Source: Gimesia chilikensis (GTDB lineage: Bacteria; Planctomycetota; Planctomycetia; Planctomycetales; Planctomycetaceae). Taken from it: a DNA stretch of 64,000 nt. Below the pieces are notes generated by a model. It worked only from the letters and a program-made list of their open reading frames with translations, had not been told where the DNA came from and made no database searches. Where the stretch lies: positions 62,001 to 126,000 of the forward strand of contig NZ_VTSR01000021.1 in NCBI RefSeq assembly GCF_008329715.1. The letters are read 5' to 3'. Positions 1-9,896 of this stretch are shown here, piece after piece; position 1 is the stretch's first letter; every line of letters starts with the position of its first letter. A program made the position numbers and the translations under genes.

Positions 1-1515
1 GAACGAATCCCGTACTTCCTGGATCGCTTCCAGAGAGGCGGGGATCGGAGGCAGTAGACTTGCCAGGGCGAGCTTGTATTCGGGAAGCTGATTGAGTTCG
101 TACGCCTTTTCCAGCGCCTCCTGGGCTTCCTCAAACATTCCCATGGTCTGGTAGACTGTAGCCAGATTGCAGTAGGACGGCACATAGGTGTCGTCATATT
201 TGACGGCTTTGAGGAAACTCTTGAGTGCTTTTTTGACTTTCCGCTGCTGGTTCTGGACATGTCCCTGGTAGTTCCAGAGCACCGCGTTTTCCGGATGGTG
301 TTCCAGGCCGGCGGCAACATGTTTTTCCAGTTCTCTGTTCCGCAGCTGTCGGGAATAGAGTTCCAGCAGGTTTAGTCGTGACTGCAGATGTTCCGGTTCG
401 AGGGCCACCAGTGATTCAAAGTAACCGACGGCAGAACCAATTTTGTTCTGTCGCATCCGGACGGAGCCCATCCCGAACAGAGACGCTGTATTGGTGGGGT
501 CGCTTTGATAGAGACTCTGGAAAATATCATAGGCATAGTCGAGATCACCGATCGTAGCGACCAGTGAACCGAGATGAAAAGCAGCACCGGGATGGTTTGG
601 GTGTTTGCCGAGGACTTCCCGGTACACGATCATAGCATCCTGAATCTGCTTCGATTCTTCCAGTGCTTTTCCGATATGGAACTGGATCTCGATGTTGTCC
701 GGGTTGAGGCGCAGCGCTTCACGAAAACAGGAGAGCGCCTTCTCAAAGTTTTCCTGTTCCGCGTACAGAATGCCCAGGTTGTTGAGGATCTCCCAGGAGT
801 CCGATTGCAAGGCTGCAGCTTCTCTCAGGATCTGAATGGCCTGCTCATTTCGGTTTTGTGCTGAGAGGAAGACCGCATAGTTTTTGAGCGTATCCAGGTT
901 TCCAGGGGCGAGTTCCAGAGCCGCCTGATATTCAAATTCTGCTTCAGGATTTTCGGCTTTTGCCAGGGTGTTCGCCAGATTGAAATGCGAGAGATGCAGT
1001 TGCGGTGCCAGTTCCACGACCTGGCGGCAGGTCGAAATGGCTTCTTCGAGCTGATCCGTTTCTGCAAGCAGATTGCCCAGGTTGATCAATGCTTCCCGAT
1101 AGAGGGGCTTGAGTTCCAGCGCACGCCGGTATGCCTGGATGGCCTGCTCCTGTTCTCCCGCCAGGGCCAGGGTGATAGCCAGATTGTACACAAACGCGGC
1201 ATTCTCTGGTTCCAGCTCCCGCGCACGTTCGTAGTTTCTGATGGCGTCGTCCAACCTGCCCAGTCCTTTGCAGGCCGCGCCGCGGTTGGAAAAGAACGAG
1301 CCGATTCCATCATTCTGACAGATCGCACGGGTGATGAAATCGATGGCTTTCTCGAACTGTTGCAGGTGGAGATACACTACACCCAGCAGATGTAATGCGT
1401 CGACCTGTCCCGGGTCATGCTGCAGCACTTCGCGGTAGAGTTGCTCTGCCAGAGGCAGGTTCCCCGCCTGATGCTGCTTAACTGCAGTATTCAGTAATTC
1501 CTGAGGTGAAGGCAT
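1..1515 (-). CDS. TPR protein, probable SPINDLY/O-GlcNAc transferase-like (3' end outside window)
   Basis: The frame is open from an ATG at 1513-1515 to base 1, so 505 residues are visible and the C-terminus lies outside. A purine-rich GAAAGAAG precedes the start. Almost the whole visible part is tetratricopeptide repeats of about 34 residues with the usual W/L-G-Y-A-A-P pattern (for example LGVVYLHLQQFEKAIDF, NLGNLLAETDQLEEAI). The last visible residues, LASLLPPIPASLEAIQEVR, resemble the linker before the GT41 catalytic domain in bacterial SPINDLY-family O-GlcNAc transferases (LLPxIxxSxxxIxxxR). That family assignment is an inference, because the catalytic domain is not in the window. There is no signal peptide, so a cytoplasmic protein is expected. 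It lies directly downstream of flagellin on the same strand, which fits a role in flagellin glycosylation, but a generic TPR scaffold is possible. Confidence 0.85.
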   Translation of the reverse strand, partial: MPSPQELLNTAVKQHQAGNLPLAEQLYREVLQHDPGQVDALHLLGVVYLHLQQFEKAIDFITRAICQNDGIGSFFSNRGAACKGLGRLDDAIRNYERARELEPENAAFVYNLAITLALAGEQEQAIQAYRRALELKPLYREALINLGNLLAETDQLEEAISTCRQVVELAPQLHLSHFNLANTLAKAENPEAEFEYQAALELAPGNLDTLKNYAVFLSAQNRNEQAIQILREAAALQSDSWEILNNLGILYAEQENFEKALSCFREALRLNPDNIEIQFHIGKALEESKQIQDAMIVYREVLGKHPNHPGAAFHLGSLVATIGDLDYAYDIFQSLYQSDPTNTASLFGMGSVRMRQNKIGSAVGYFESLVALEPEHLQSRLNLLELYSRQLRNRELEKHVAAGLEHHPENAVLWNYQGHVQNQQRKVKKALKSFLKAVKYDDTYVPSYCNLATVYQTMGMFEEAQEALEKAYELNQLPEYKLALASLLPPIPASLEAIQEVRDSF

Positions 1516-1820
1516 GACATCTTCTTTCAATCATGAAGCTGATTGAAACGGTTTTCAATCTGAGCTGAGACTGGTAGCCTGATCTGGAGGGGCAGGCTGA
1601 GTTTTCCGGTTATTCTGTCTGTATCGGCTGAGCTGGGGGGATAGATAAGTGGTTTCTTGGGCCAGAGGCAAATCAGCCTGAAACAGGGGAAAAGACTCTT
1701 ATATCGGAAGAGAAATAGGTGGGATAGGTAAATGAGAAAAGCACTGTCCGCCTTGCGATGGATAGTGCTTTTCTGTTTCGTATCAGATTGTTTTCAGTCG
1801 GTAATCGACTTACTCAGGGC
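1516..1820. other. intergenic region, flagellin to TPR gene
   Basis: About 305 bases with no credible gene. It holds the flagellin terminator near 1737-1772 and, closer to the TPR gene, a leader of about 220 bases in which I recognise no known motif. Confidence 0.6.
1737..1772 (-). terminator. intrinsic terminator after flagellin
   Basis: Stem arms AAAAGCACTGTCC and GGATAGTGCTTTT pair with a single mismatch around a 10-base loop, about 50 bases past the flagellin stop. The A/T ends of the stem give a T-run on either strand, so it could work in both directions. Confidence 0.8.
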
Positions 1821-3632
1821 TTATCTGAGCAGACTCAATACCTGCTGTGGGTTCTGGTTGGCAATCGAGAGAACCGAAATACCAGCCTGGTTCAGAATCT
1901 GAGCTTTGGTCATGTTTGCGGTTTCGACAGCGAAGTCGGTATCCACGATCTGACTACGGGCTTCGGAAATGTTTTCCAGAGCCACACCCAGTGATGAAAC
2001 GTTGGTTTCGATCACGTTTTTCTGAACCGCACCCAGACGACCACGGAGAGTCGATACACGGTTGATCGATTCTTCGATGATGTTCACCAGGTCGGAACCA
2101 GGAACAGAAGGACCGACGTCCAAGAGGCTCTTACCACCGCCCGAACCGATTTCGAACAGCTTACCGGAAACACCACCCAGACGGGCTGTGTTAACAGCTT
2201 CGATTCCGATACCAATCTGACCAGCGGCAGAGACGTCCTGACCGATCTGGAACAGCGAACCACCACCAGTGATGGTGAGGCTGGCCGTGTTGTCGGCAAC
2301 GTTGGCAGCGGAGGTAAAGGAGAACGAAGCGTCGAGCTGCTGCGAACGGATGTTGGCAGTCAGACCGGAACCCTGGGCAACCTGCCCGTTGATCCGAGTC
2401 ACGATGTCCGAACCAATGGCACGCTTCAGGGCGTTGCCGTCGGTAATGTTGTCTACTGTATCGAAGCTACCGTTGAGAACATTCACATCGACGAATTCAT
2501 CAGCACCGTAGTTAGCAGCACTGAAAGTCAGGTAAGCGTTGGTTCCGCCGGACAGGGCAGCAGCAGCTTCTGCTTCGACGACACCTGAACCATCACCTTC
2601 TGCGGCGGTGGAGATCAGAGCGTTCACGTCAGCGTTGCCATCCAGCAGCGTTTTGATAGAACTTGCGTTTGATGAAATGTCACCGTTTGCCAGTGTTCCG
2701 AGGCTGACCACAATCGTAATATCAGTGTTGGTGTTATTGAATGTGATGTTGGCTGAAGCACTGTTGGCAGACGGGTCAACAAACTGGACGCGGATGTTCT
2801 GTCCGGTATCGCCGAGAACACTGTCTGAAGTCCGGGCATCGGTGAAGGTCAGACCGGAGTTCGTAGCGTTGGCATTGTTGAAGGACAGGTTGCTGGCAAC
2901 CTTGTTGGTTTTCGTTGCTGTCACACCGGTAATGTCACTCACGCCGTTTACGGCGTCTTTGACGTTATCCAGTGAGCTGGAAGCACCCAGGAACAGCACC
3001 TGGCTACCGCTTTTACCACCCACTTCGATGGTGGTTGCGCTGGCCAGACCGCCGTCAACAGCACTGTAATCCAGGCTGGCCTGAGTGGCAGCGGTTACAA
3101 CTGTGGCATCCAGAGTGATGGTGCTGCTGGTTCCGAATACAGCTTCGTTGACCTGGTAGTCAGACAGTTTAGCAGCATCGGTGGCAGAAGCCTGTGTACG
3201 GAAAGCTTTGCTTCCATCGATCAGCTTGTCGCCAGCGAATGAGGTGTTCGCTGAAATACGGTTGATGGCTGATAACGCTGTATCGATCTGGAGCTGATTC
3301 GCTTCGATTTCGTCCTGAGACAGAGCGCCTTTGTTCAAACCTTCCTGAACCAGACCACGAACCTGGTTCAGCAGGTTGGTGACTTCGCCCAGAGCCGAGT
3401 CAGCGGTGGCAATCACGTTGCTGGCACGGTTTGAGTTTTTGATAGATTGTTCAATCGCGGAAACCTGTGAACGCAGGGTTTCACTGGCAATCAAACCGGA
3501 GGGGTTATCTTTACCAGAGTTAATTTTCAAACCGGTGGACAGACGGGTCAATGAGGTGTCCAACAGGTTGGTAGACTTATTCAAACTACGTAAGCCTCTC
3601 AGCGCGGCTACGTTAGTATTAATTCGTGTCAT
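1821..3632 (-). CDS. fliC: flagellin
   Basis: Structural subunit of the flagellar filament, 603 residues, longer than the roughly 270-500 typical of bacterial flagellins. The conserved N-terminal D0/D1 region (about residues 1-140: INTNVAAL, LSTGLKINSGKDNPSGL, NLLNQVRGLV) and the C-terminal D1/D0 region (last 85 residues: LGAVQKNVIETNV, SQIVDTDFAVETANMTKAQI) are both intact, ending in the usual SLLR. Between them lies about 370 residues of Ser/Thr/Ala/Asn/Gly-rich variable region that would be surface-exposed, with no cysteine noticed. The ATG is preceded by GAGAAAGG at SD distance. A hairpin terminator follows, so it is probably monocistronic. The neighbouring TPR/OGT-like gene and the many Ser/Thr residues make glycosylation plausible. 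No sigma-28 promoter was recognised upstream. Confidence 0.97.
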   Translation of the reverse strand: MTRINTNVAALRGLRSLNKSTNLLDTSLTRLSTGLKINSGKDNPSGLIASETLRSQVSAIEQSIKNSNRASNVIATADSALGEVTNLLNQVRGLVQEGLNKGALSQDEIEANQLQIDTALSAINRISANTSFAGDKLIDGSKAFRTQASATDAAKLSDYQVNEAVFGTSSTITLDATVVTAATQASLDYSAVDGGLASATTIEVGGKSGSQVLFLGASSSLDNVKDAVNGVSDITGVTATKTNKVASNLSFNNANATNSGLTFTDARTSDSVLGDTGQNIRVQFVDPSANSASANITFNNTNTDITIVVSLGTLANGDISSNASSIKTLLDGNADVNALISTAAEGDGSGVVEAEAAAALSGGTNAYLTFSAANYGADEFVDVNVLNGSFDTVDNITDGNALKRAIGSDIVTRINGQVAQGSGLTANIRSQQLDASFSFTSAANVADNTASLTITGGGSLFQIGQDVSAAGQIGIGIEAVNTARLGGVSGKLFEIGSGGGKSLLDVGPSVPGSDLVNIIEESINRVSTLRGRLGAVQKNVIETNVSSLGVALENISEARSQIVDTDFAVETANMTKAQILNQAGISVLSIANQNPQQVLSLLR

Positions 3633-4062
3633 GGCAAACAGCCTTTCTCACTTGTAATGAAAGCTCCCTAGGGGTTTTCAAGGTTAGAGCTACTATATGA
3701 TTCAGGTTCTCGAGCAGTGCTGAAACCGCCCGCAAACATTAGTTTTCGTTCCTGTCATATCCGAGAAATGTGGATCAATGTCATCTGTCGTGACAGGATG
3801 CCTCGAACTGATGTGGCTTATCTTTCCATAACAAAACCATTCCAGATTCAGATGATGCAATGAATGTACAGAGGGAAACTGCGCATTCACGCTCCTTAAC
3901 TATCGGAATGTTACTTTGGGTAAATTAAGCGACTCTGGTGTTTTTTTGAAAATAAACCGATCTCTCCGTTTTCCCATGCAGGAAGGGATGACCTGTAACT
4001 GTTATCCGATCCTTCATCAAAAGTTCGGCTGCACCTGCCTTAACGTGAGAGAGGAAAATGGT

Positions 4063-4110
4063 GATCATGACAGGCGAAGCGACAGAAAGACCGAGTCAGT
4101 CGTCATGATC
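4063..4110. repeat. 9-bp inverted repeat
   Basis: GATCATGAC at 4063-4071 and GTCATGATC at 4102-4110 are perfect complements around a 30-base loop, overlapping a TGACAGG copy. Confidence 0.5.
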
Positions 4111-4206
4111 GTTACGTTTTACCTGACAGGACGTTGCCTCGGCGGCGAAACGGGCAGGGTTGGGCTAACCGTCATATTTTGACAGGCTGTTCCAAAACTG
4201 ACTCGG
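4091..4206. repeat. 10-bp inverted repeat
   Basis: CCGAGTCAGT at 4091-4100 and ACTGACTCGG at 4197-4206 are perfect complements separated by 96 bases, with the third TGACAGG copy inside the loop. Confidence 0.5.
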
Positions 4207-4956
4207 CTCATCTTGATCTGAATAGACTTTCAGTCAGGAGAAACGTCAGTCGTTCAGCGAGTGACAGGCGCTGTCGGCTCGTGAGGCTCTCCTCTACAAG
4301 TGGATGGCGAAGTCGTTGTTATGAAACATCAGGAAGTATTCTCTGCGCGATGCCGGGAAAAACTCTGGACCGGGAGCGACTCGGGCTGGTGTTGTCTCGA
4401 TGATTCCGCATGTCGGATTGAGGGAATGACTCGTGCGCATTGGGGGAGTGCGGATGACTCACTTACTGGTCGCACTGATCACAACAATTGCCAGTAGTTC
4501 GTTGGTGATTTAATTACGGCGAGAGAGGAATCATTAATCTGTTTCCAGGCAGCTTGCGTTTGCGTTAATACGAATCACGTTCACAGGCGAAGGTGACAAC
4601 TTTTTATGCCTGCTGTCGCAGAGTTATTGATTATACGGGTTAATGCTGATTCTTCTGATGAATGCAGGTCGTAACAAATGAACTTAGTTCGCACTCTCAC
4701 TGAAACAGTTCATGCAAAAACTCTTCGCTTATTACTCAAGATCGCTGATCGGCAATGACGATCCATTTTTCATATCTTACCAAAAGCGAATCCGCAACCG
4801 CAGGTGGTTGAATAGTCAGACAGATGATGTCGCAACGGTTGATGGAATAAATAAGAAGAATCATAGTTCACCTGCACCGGTCCATTCGCTTGCCAGGATT
4901 AAAACATCCTCAGCAGACCATAATCATAAATCGCATACCTTAGGGAGCAGCATCGC

Positions 4957-5229
4957 ATGCCTTTGTGTCCCCAACACATCAGTCAGCAGGTTAAGGAAGC
5001 CCATTCACGATTAGGAGGATCACTTGTAAAAATTCAGAAAGCCCGTCATGACTCAGCAGTTGAATCTGATAATCTGAAATCCATGTTCCAGTCCTGGGAA
5101 CAGAAGTGGATGCATCGTCGCGAGCTGATCGCCAGCCGCATCCAGACTATTGAAGCCCAATTAAAAGAACTGGCGGAATCTGAGCTGCCCATGCCCCAGT
5201 TCACCATTTTTGACGATCCCGGGGAGTAA
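4957..5229 (+). CDS. small coiled-coil protein of unknown function
   Basis: 90 residues, not recognised. The ATG follows AGGGAGCAG at good SD spacing, and a hairpin spans the stop codon, both supporting a real gene. There is no signal peptide or membrane segment. Residues about 20-80 are charged and heptad-like (SWEQKWMHRRELIASRIQTI, then EAQLKELAESE), suggesting one long amphipathic helix that could dimerise. The tail MPQFTIFDDPGE is short and acidic. It stands alone on the plus strand, convergent with the cysteine desulfurase gene 24 bases away. A structural or adaptor role is possible, but nothing in the sequence fixes one. Confidence 0.6.
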   Translation: MPLCPQHISQQVKEAHSRLGGSLVKIQKARHDSAVESDNLKSMFQSWEQKWMHRRELIASRIQTIEAQLKELAESELPMPQFTIFDDPGE

Positions 5230-5237
5230 ACCCCGGG
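5218..5237. terminator. GC hairpin across the stop codon
   Basis: Arms CCCGGGG (5218-5224) and CCCCGGG (5231-5237) flank a 6-base loop that contains the TAA stop of the small coiled-coil gene. There is no T-run, so it is only a candidate terminator or mRNA-stabilising hairpin shared by two convergent genes. Confidence 0.4.
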
Positions 5238-5253
5238 GCACTGTTTCCTGTGC

Positions 5254-6402
5254 CTATGCACTTCTGAGCTGGTGCACGACCCTGCTGATCCGGCGGATCG
5301 CTTCCTCGATTTCCTCATTTGTATTGAGGAACGAGAGACTCAGCCTGAGAGCAGACTGATAGACCGGCTCGGGACAGCCCATTGCCAGCAGAACCGGAGC
5401 GGGATCCCGGGAACCGCTGGCACAGGCACTGCCCAGGGAACAGGAAATGCCCGCCAGGTCCAGGGAGATCAGCAGCGCCTCCCCGTCCAGTCCAGGGAAC
5501 GAAATATTCAATGTGTTCGGCAACCGGTGCTCCAGCGAACCATTGATCACGACCGGCGGGCAATGCTCCTTCAGCCCCTGTTGCAGGCGATCGCGAAGGG
5601 CGGCCATTTGTTCTGATCGCTGTCTGTGATCGCGGATGGCACACTCCAGTGCCCGTGCCATCCCCGCGGCCAGGGCAACAGGTTCGGTTCCCGCCCGCTT
5701 GCCCCGTTCCTGGTGACCGCCGGTGATCTGGGGGAGTAATCGGGCATTTTCTTTCACAATCAGCGCACCCACGCCCCGTGGTCCATGAAATTTGTGAGCT
5801 GCCAGACTGACTGCGGTAGCGCCGGAATCATGGAAATGGAACGGAATTTTTCCAATCGCCTGCACGCCGTCCAGGTGCAGGGGAATCCGGTGTTTCTCGC
5901 AGAGTGCTGCCAGCGTAGCAACATCCTGAATGACACCGGTTTCATTATGAGCCAGGATCAGTGTCGCCAGTTGAATCTGCTGCCAGTCGAACTCTTCCAG
6001 AGCTGTGACATCTATCCGACCATCGGGACCCAGCGGGATGACTCTCTGCCTGATACCCCGTGGCGCCAGTCTGCGGATGGTATTGACGGTCGCCGGATGC
6101 TCTCCCGCGGAGAGTGCAATTTCACCCGCCGTCCCGGGGAGGAAACCCTGGATCGCGAGGTTAATCGATTCGGAGCCTCCGCTGGTAAAGATGACTTCCT
6201 GGGGATCAGCGCCTACCAGTGAGGCCAGCAGTTCGCGGGCATCTTCCAGGATGCGGCGCGATTGGCGTCCGTCTGCATGGGCACTGCCTGGATTGGCATA
6301 GTGAGTCCGGTATTCCGTAGCCACCAGGTCAATGACTTCATCCAGCGGTGGTGTGGTCGAGTTGTTATCCAGAAAAATCCGTTGTGCAGCGGGAATCGAC
6401 AT
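5254..6402 (-). CDS. cysteine desulfurase (NifS/IscS family)
   Basis: PLP-dependent class-V aminotransferase-fold enzyme that removes sulfur from cysteine for Fe-S cluster or thio-cofactor synthesis; cytoplasmic. 382 residues, the usual length. The substrate/PLP region YANPGSAH is at about 35-42, SGGSESINLA at about 74, HNETGVIQ at about 152, the Schiff-base lysine in AAHKFHGPRG is Lys204, and the persulfide cysteine in SLGSACASG is Cys327. The short catalytic loop with SxGSACxSG resembles the IscS/NifS (class I) type. There is no iscU, iscR or nif gene nearby, so which sulfur pathway it feeds cannot be told. The ribosome binding site before the ATG is weak. Confidence 0.95.
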   Translation of the reverse strand: MSIPAAQRIFLDNNSTTPPLDEVIDLVATEYRTHYANPGSAHADGRQSRRILEDARELLASLVGADPQEVIFTSGGSESINLAIQGFLPGTAGEIALSAGEHPATVNTIRRLAPRGIRQRVIPLGPDGRIDVTALEEFDWQQIQLATLILAHNETGVIQDVATLAALCEKHRIPLHLDGVQAIGKIPFHFHDSGATAVSLAAHKFHGPRGVGALIVKENARLLPQITGGHQERGKRAGTEPVALAAGMARALECAIRDHRQRSEQMAALRDRLQQGLKEHCPPVVINGSLEHRLPNTLNISFPGLDGEALLISLDLAGISCSLGSACASGSRDPAPVLLAMGCPEPVYQSALRLSLSFLNTNEEIEEAIRRISRVVHQLRSA

Positions 6403-6503
6403 GACGGGCCTGTATTCAGGTTACCTGCAACATCAGGCAAAAATGGAGACGTACTCTCGTATTGATTTACTTAGCGGTGTTGAGCCGCGCTGATTGTCTG
6501 ATC

Positions 6504-7586
<1,083 letters not shown>

Positions 7587-7775
7587 AGCCTTATCAAGAA
7601 AAAACCAAACTGCTATAAACGCTGTTTATTGTTTATACTTATCAGTAGAACCGATTGGAAGGGGCCGTTTGTCACCTCAGCCCGGTCGGGCGAGATCAGG
7701 CCTGGCAGTTCTGATCGGGTTTGTTTGTTAAGTACTGCTATTATCCTGATTTAGATCGAAAAAGCGAGTAAAAAC

Positions 7776-8597
7776 GTGTCCCAGTCTCAAGTAGCTTATC
7801 TCGTATTTGATGTCGAAGCGATCGCTGATGGGGACCTGATTTCCCGGGTCCGTTATCCGGGCGAAGGGCTCTCACCCGGGGATGCCCTGGCGAAATATCA
7901 GGAAGAGCAGATTGAGGCAACGGGCAGCAACTTTATTCCGGCTACATTTATGCTGCCGATTTCCGTGGCGGTGGCCAAGCTGTCAGCCGACTACCGTCTG
8001 CAGGATTTGACAGTGCTGGATGCTCCCGAATATCGCCCGCATGTGATTACGGGGAAGTTCTGGCAGGGTTGGCGGCATTATGGACAGCCGACGTTCGTCA
8101 CCTTTAATGGCAGGGGCTACGACCTGCCGGTGCTGGAACTGGCCGCGTATCGCTATGGGATTGCATTACCGGAGTGGTTCAACGTCGATGCCCGCAGCTT
8201 CGATCAGTCTCGTAATCGATATAATACGAACGCGCACATTGATCTGATGGACATGTTTACCAACTTCGGCGCTGCCCGCATGACGGGCGGGCTGAATCTG
8301 CTGGCGAATCTGATCGGCAAGCCGGGCAAGACCGGCATCGACGGTTCCAAGGTGCAGGAGATGTACGATGCGGGGCAGGCGGATGAAATCAATGACTATT
8401 GTCGTTGCGATGTCCTGGATACCTACTTCGTATTCCTCAGATCACGGGTGTTGACCGGTCACTTGAGCCTGGAACAGGAACAGGACATCGTTACCGAGGC
8501 TTACCGTTATCTGGAACGTGAGGCTGGGGAAAACGAAAGTAAAGCATATCAGCATTATCTGGAGCACTGGGGTGACTGGGAGCCCCCCGCGGAATAA
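7776..8597 (+). CDS. 3'-5' exonuclease of the PolB exonuclease-domain type
   Basis: Stand-alone DEDD-type 3'-5' exonuclease resembling the proofreading domain of family B DNA polymerases (Pfam DNA_pol_B_exo2). 273 residues. Exo I is FDVEA at about 9-13 (Asp-x-Glu), Exo II is in [12 protein letters not shown] at about 109-120, and Exo III is [10 protein letters not shown] near 207 (Tyr-x3-Asp), so all the acidic metal ligands appear present. IDLMDMF after Exo II is also typical. It starts with GTG at 7776 and no strong SD is visible. There is no polymerase domain. A DNA repair or RNA-processing role is likely but the substrate is not given by the sequence. Confidence 0.9.
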   Translation: MSQSQVAYLVFDVEAIADGDLISRVRYPGEGLSPGDALAKYQEEQIEATGSNFIPATFMLPISVAVAKLSADYRLQDLTVLDAPEYRPHVITGKFWQGWRHYGQPTFVTFNGRGYDLPVLELAAYRYGIALPEWFNVDARSFDQSRNRYNTNAHIDLMDMFTNFGAARMTGGLNLLANLIGKPGKTGIDGSKVQEMYDAGQADEINDYCRCDVLDTYFVFLRSRVLTGHLSLEQEQDIVTEAYRYLEREAGENESKAYQHYLEHWGDWEPPAE

Positions 8598-8611
8598 CGG
8601 CCGATATGATT

Positions 8612-9694
8612 TTATTTGGCGTAGTGTACCTGGACGTCCGACAGCAGGAATTCAGAGATACGATCATTCCTGGTCTCACTGATGCGGATGGGCAGGGCCT
8701 GTCTGCTGCTGAATTCCAGTTCTACACTTTCCCAGTCGGGCCGGGGAGCATCCGGATGAGGCTTGAGTTTCAAGGTGACAAACCAGGGAGACGCTGCTTC
8801 GGCGGACTCTGCATCCAGCTCAATGGTGAATGATTCGATCTGAAATGATTTCTGATCGACATCAATCAACCAGCCGGGCAGTATTTCCTGCAATGCCTGT
8901 TTTTCACTGGCCCGCGAGTCTGAAGTACTGCGGTAAGTCGACAGCACCTTCCCGTCAGTCTGTTGCTGATTGCGTTTGAAAATGGTGATGCCGTTACCCA
9001 ACCGTATGGAATCGATACGGGAGGTTTCTGTAATCCAGCGGGTTACCAGTTTCTCGATCTGCAGGCGTTCTGTTGGATTTCGTTCGGTGTCATTATCACT
9101 GGTAAAAGCAACCCGTTTGATCAGGGATTGACCCGCTGGTACCGGTTGTGCAGCGGGGAAAACCGCTTTCGCGACGGTCTGTCTGACGAACTGCGGTTCC
9201 GGGCTGGTGTGAATCCGGGTGGTTGGAGTGACTTTCAACGCCGTCAGCTCAATTGAAGCGAACCGGTCTTTCTGAGCTGACTCTCGTGTCAGAAACGTCA
9301 GCGATTCCGGCAGCATGGAGCGTGCGTTGATCTGGAGTTCAAAAGGGCGACAGAGTCGGCGCGTGAGTGCGTCCTGTGGTTGTCCCTGCAGGACGATTCT
9401 GCTCTGAGACTGACTCATCAGCTTCCAGTGGTATTCGGTTTTCAGTTTTGTGAGGGAAACCGGTTGTTGAAACTCGGAGAACAGTGCGAGTTCGTGTCCA
9501 CTGAAATAAGCCTGGTTCTGCTGTTTGAACTGTTCGACCGCGGACTGCGGTGTGACCGGAGACAAAAAGCGCGAAGCTGCCGACCATTGGGTGAGAATGG
9601 TGTTTACCGGAGTCTGCTCATCGGCGGCACGAACATGCGCAGAAGAGACTACCAGCAGGATGAGGCTGTACGTAAAGAAGGGATGACGATGCAT
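8612..9694 (-). CDS. secreted protein of unknown function
   Basis: 360 residues with a clear signal peptide (SLILLVVSSAHVRA, cleavage about residue 23). The rest is soluble and appears beta-rich, with phrases such as WKLMSQSQSRIVLQGQP, ELQINARSMLPESLTF and SFQIESFTIELDAES. The general layout resembles LolA-like or planctomycete-specific periplasmic proteins (a sheet with repeated descriptions of strand pairs), but I cannot assign a family. It converges on the exonuclease gene with a 14-base gap and has the HEAT/TPR gene upstream on the same strand after about 200 bases. No enzyme motif was seen. Confidence 0.75.
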   Translation of the reverse strand: MHRHPFFTYSLILLVVSSAHVRAADEQTPVNTILTQWSAASRFLSPVTPQSAVEQFKQQNQAYFSGHELALFSEFQQPVSLTKLKTEYHWKLMSQSQSRIVLQGQPQDALTRRLCRPFELQINARSMLPESLTFLTRESAQKDRFASIELTALKVTPTTRIHTSPEPQFVRQTVAKAVFPAAQPVPAGQSLIKRVAFTSDNDTERNPTERLQIEKLVTRWITETSRIDSIRLGNGITIFKRNQQQTDGKVLSTYRSTSDSRASEKQALQEILPGWLIDVDQKSFQIESFTIELDAESAEAASPWFVTLKLKPHPDAPRPDWESVELEFSSRQALPIRISETRNDRISEFLLSDVQVHYAK

Positions 9695-9896
9695 CGCTGA
9701 ACTCTTAGAAAATCAGGGAAAATGAGACTGTGAGAGGGGCAGGGGACATCAGAGGTGCTGACAGAGATGAGCCGAAATGTAGCACAAAGGTGGAATTGCG
9801 GGAACGGCAATCTGCGTTCAGGCGCTGGCAAAAAAGATCCGCTGCGCGCAGTGTCTCTAAGGTGTTCGGATATAGAGGCTTAGCGGGACCGTTGTG

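Larger units (their letters stand above)
3751..4268. repeat. cluster of six TGACAGG heptamers
   Basis: TGACAGG occurs at 3790-3796, 4068-4074, 4124-4130, 4180-4186 and 4262-4268, and its complement CCTGTCA at 3751-3757. Three copies start exactly 56 bases apart (4068, 4124, 4180). Chance predicts well under one copy in this length on both strands. The cluster lies 120-640 bases upstream of the flagellin start, so a DNA-binding role is the simplest reading. Confidence 0.6.
3633..4956. other. 1.3 kb repeat-rich region upstream of flagellin
   Basis: I see no gene I would defend here: the short open frames lack ribosome binding sites and have unremarkable composition. The region is rich in short repeats: six copies of TGACAGG (either strand) between 3751 and 4268, two perfect inverted repeats at 4063-4110 and 4091-4206, and GTCAGTCGT twice (4095, 4245). 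It probably contains the flagellin promoter and upstream control sites, and could also hold a structured RNA. Confidence 0.6.

Noticed and set aside
2539-3069. 176-residue open frame antisense to flagellin
   Set aside because: Ala/Ser/Leu-rich shadow of the flagellin variable region.
4712-5014. 100-residue open frame in the flagellin upstream gap
   Set aside because: No SD, no domain, and it overlaps the better supported coiled-coil gene.
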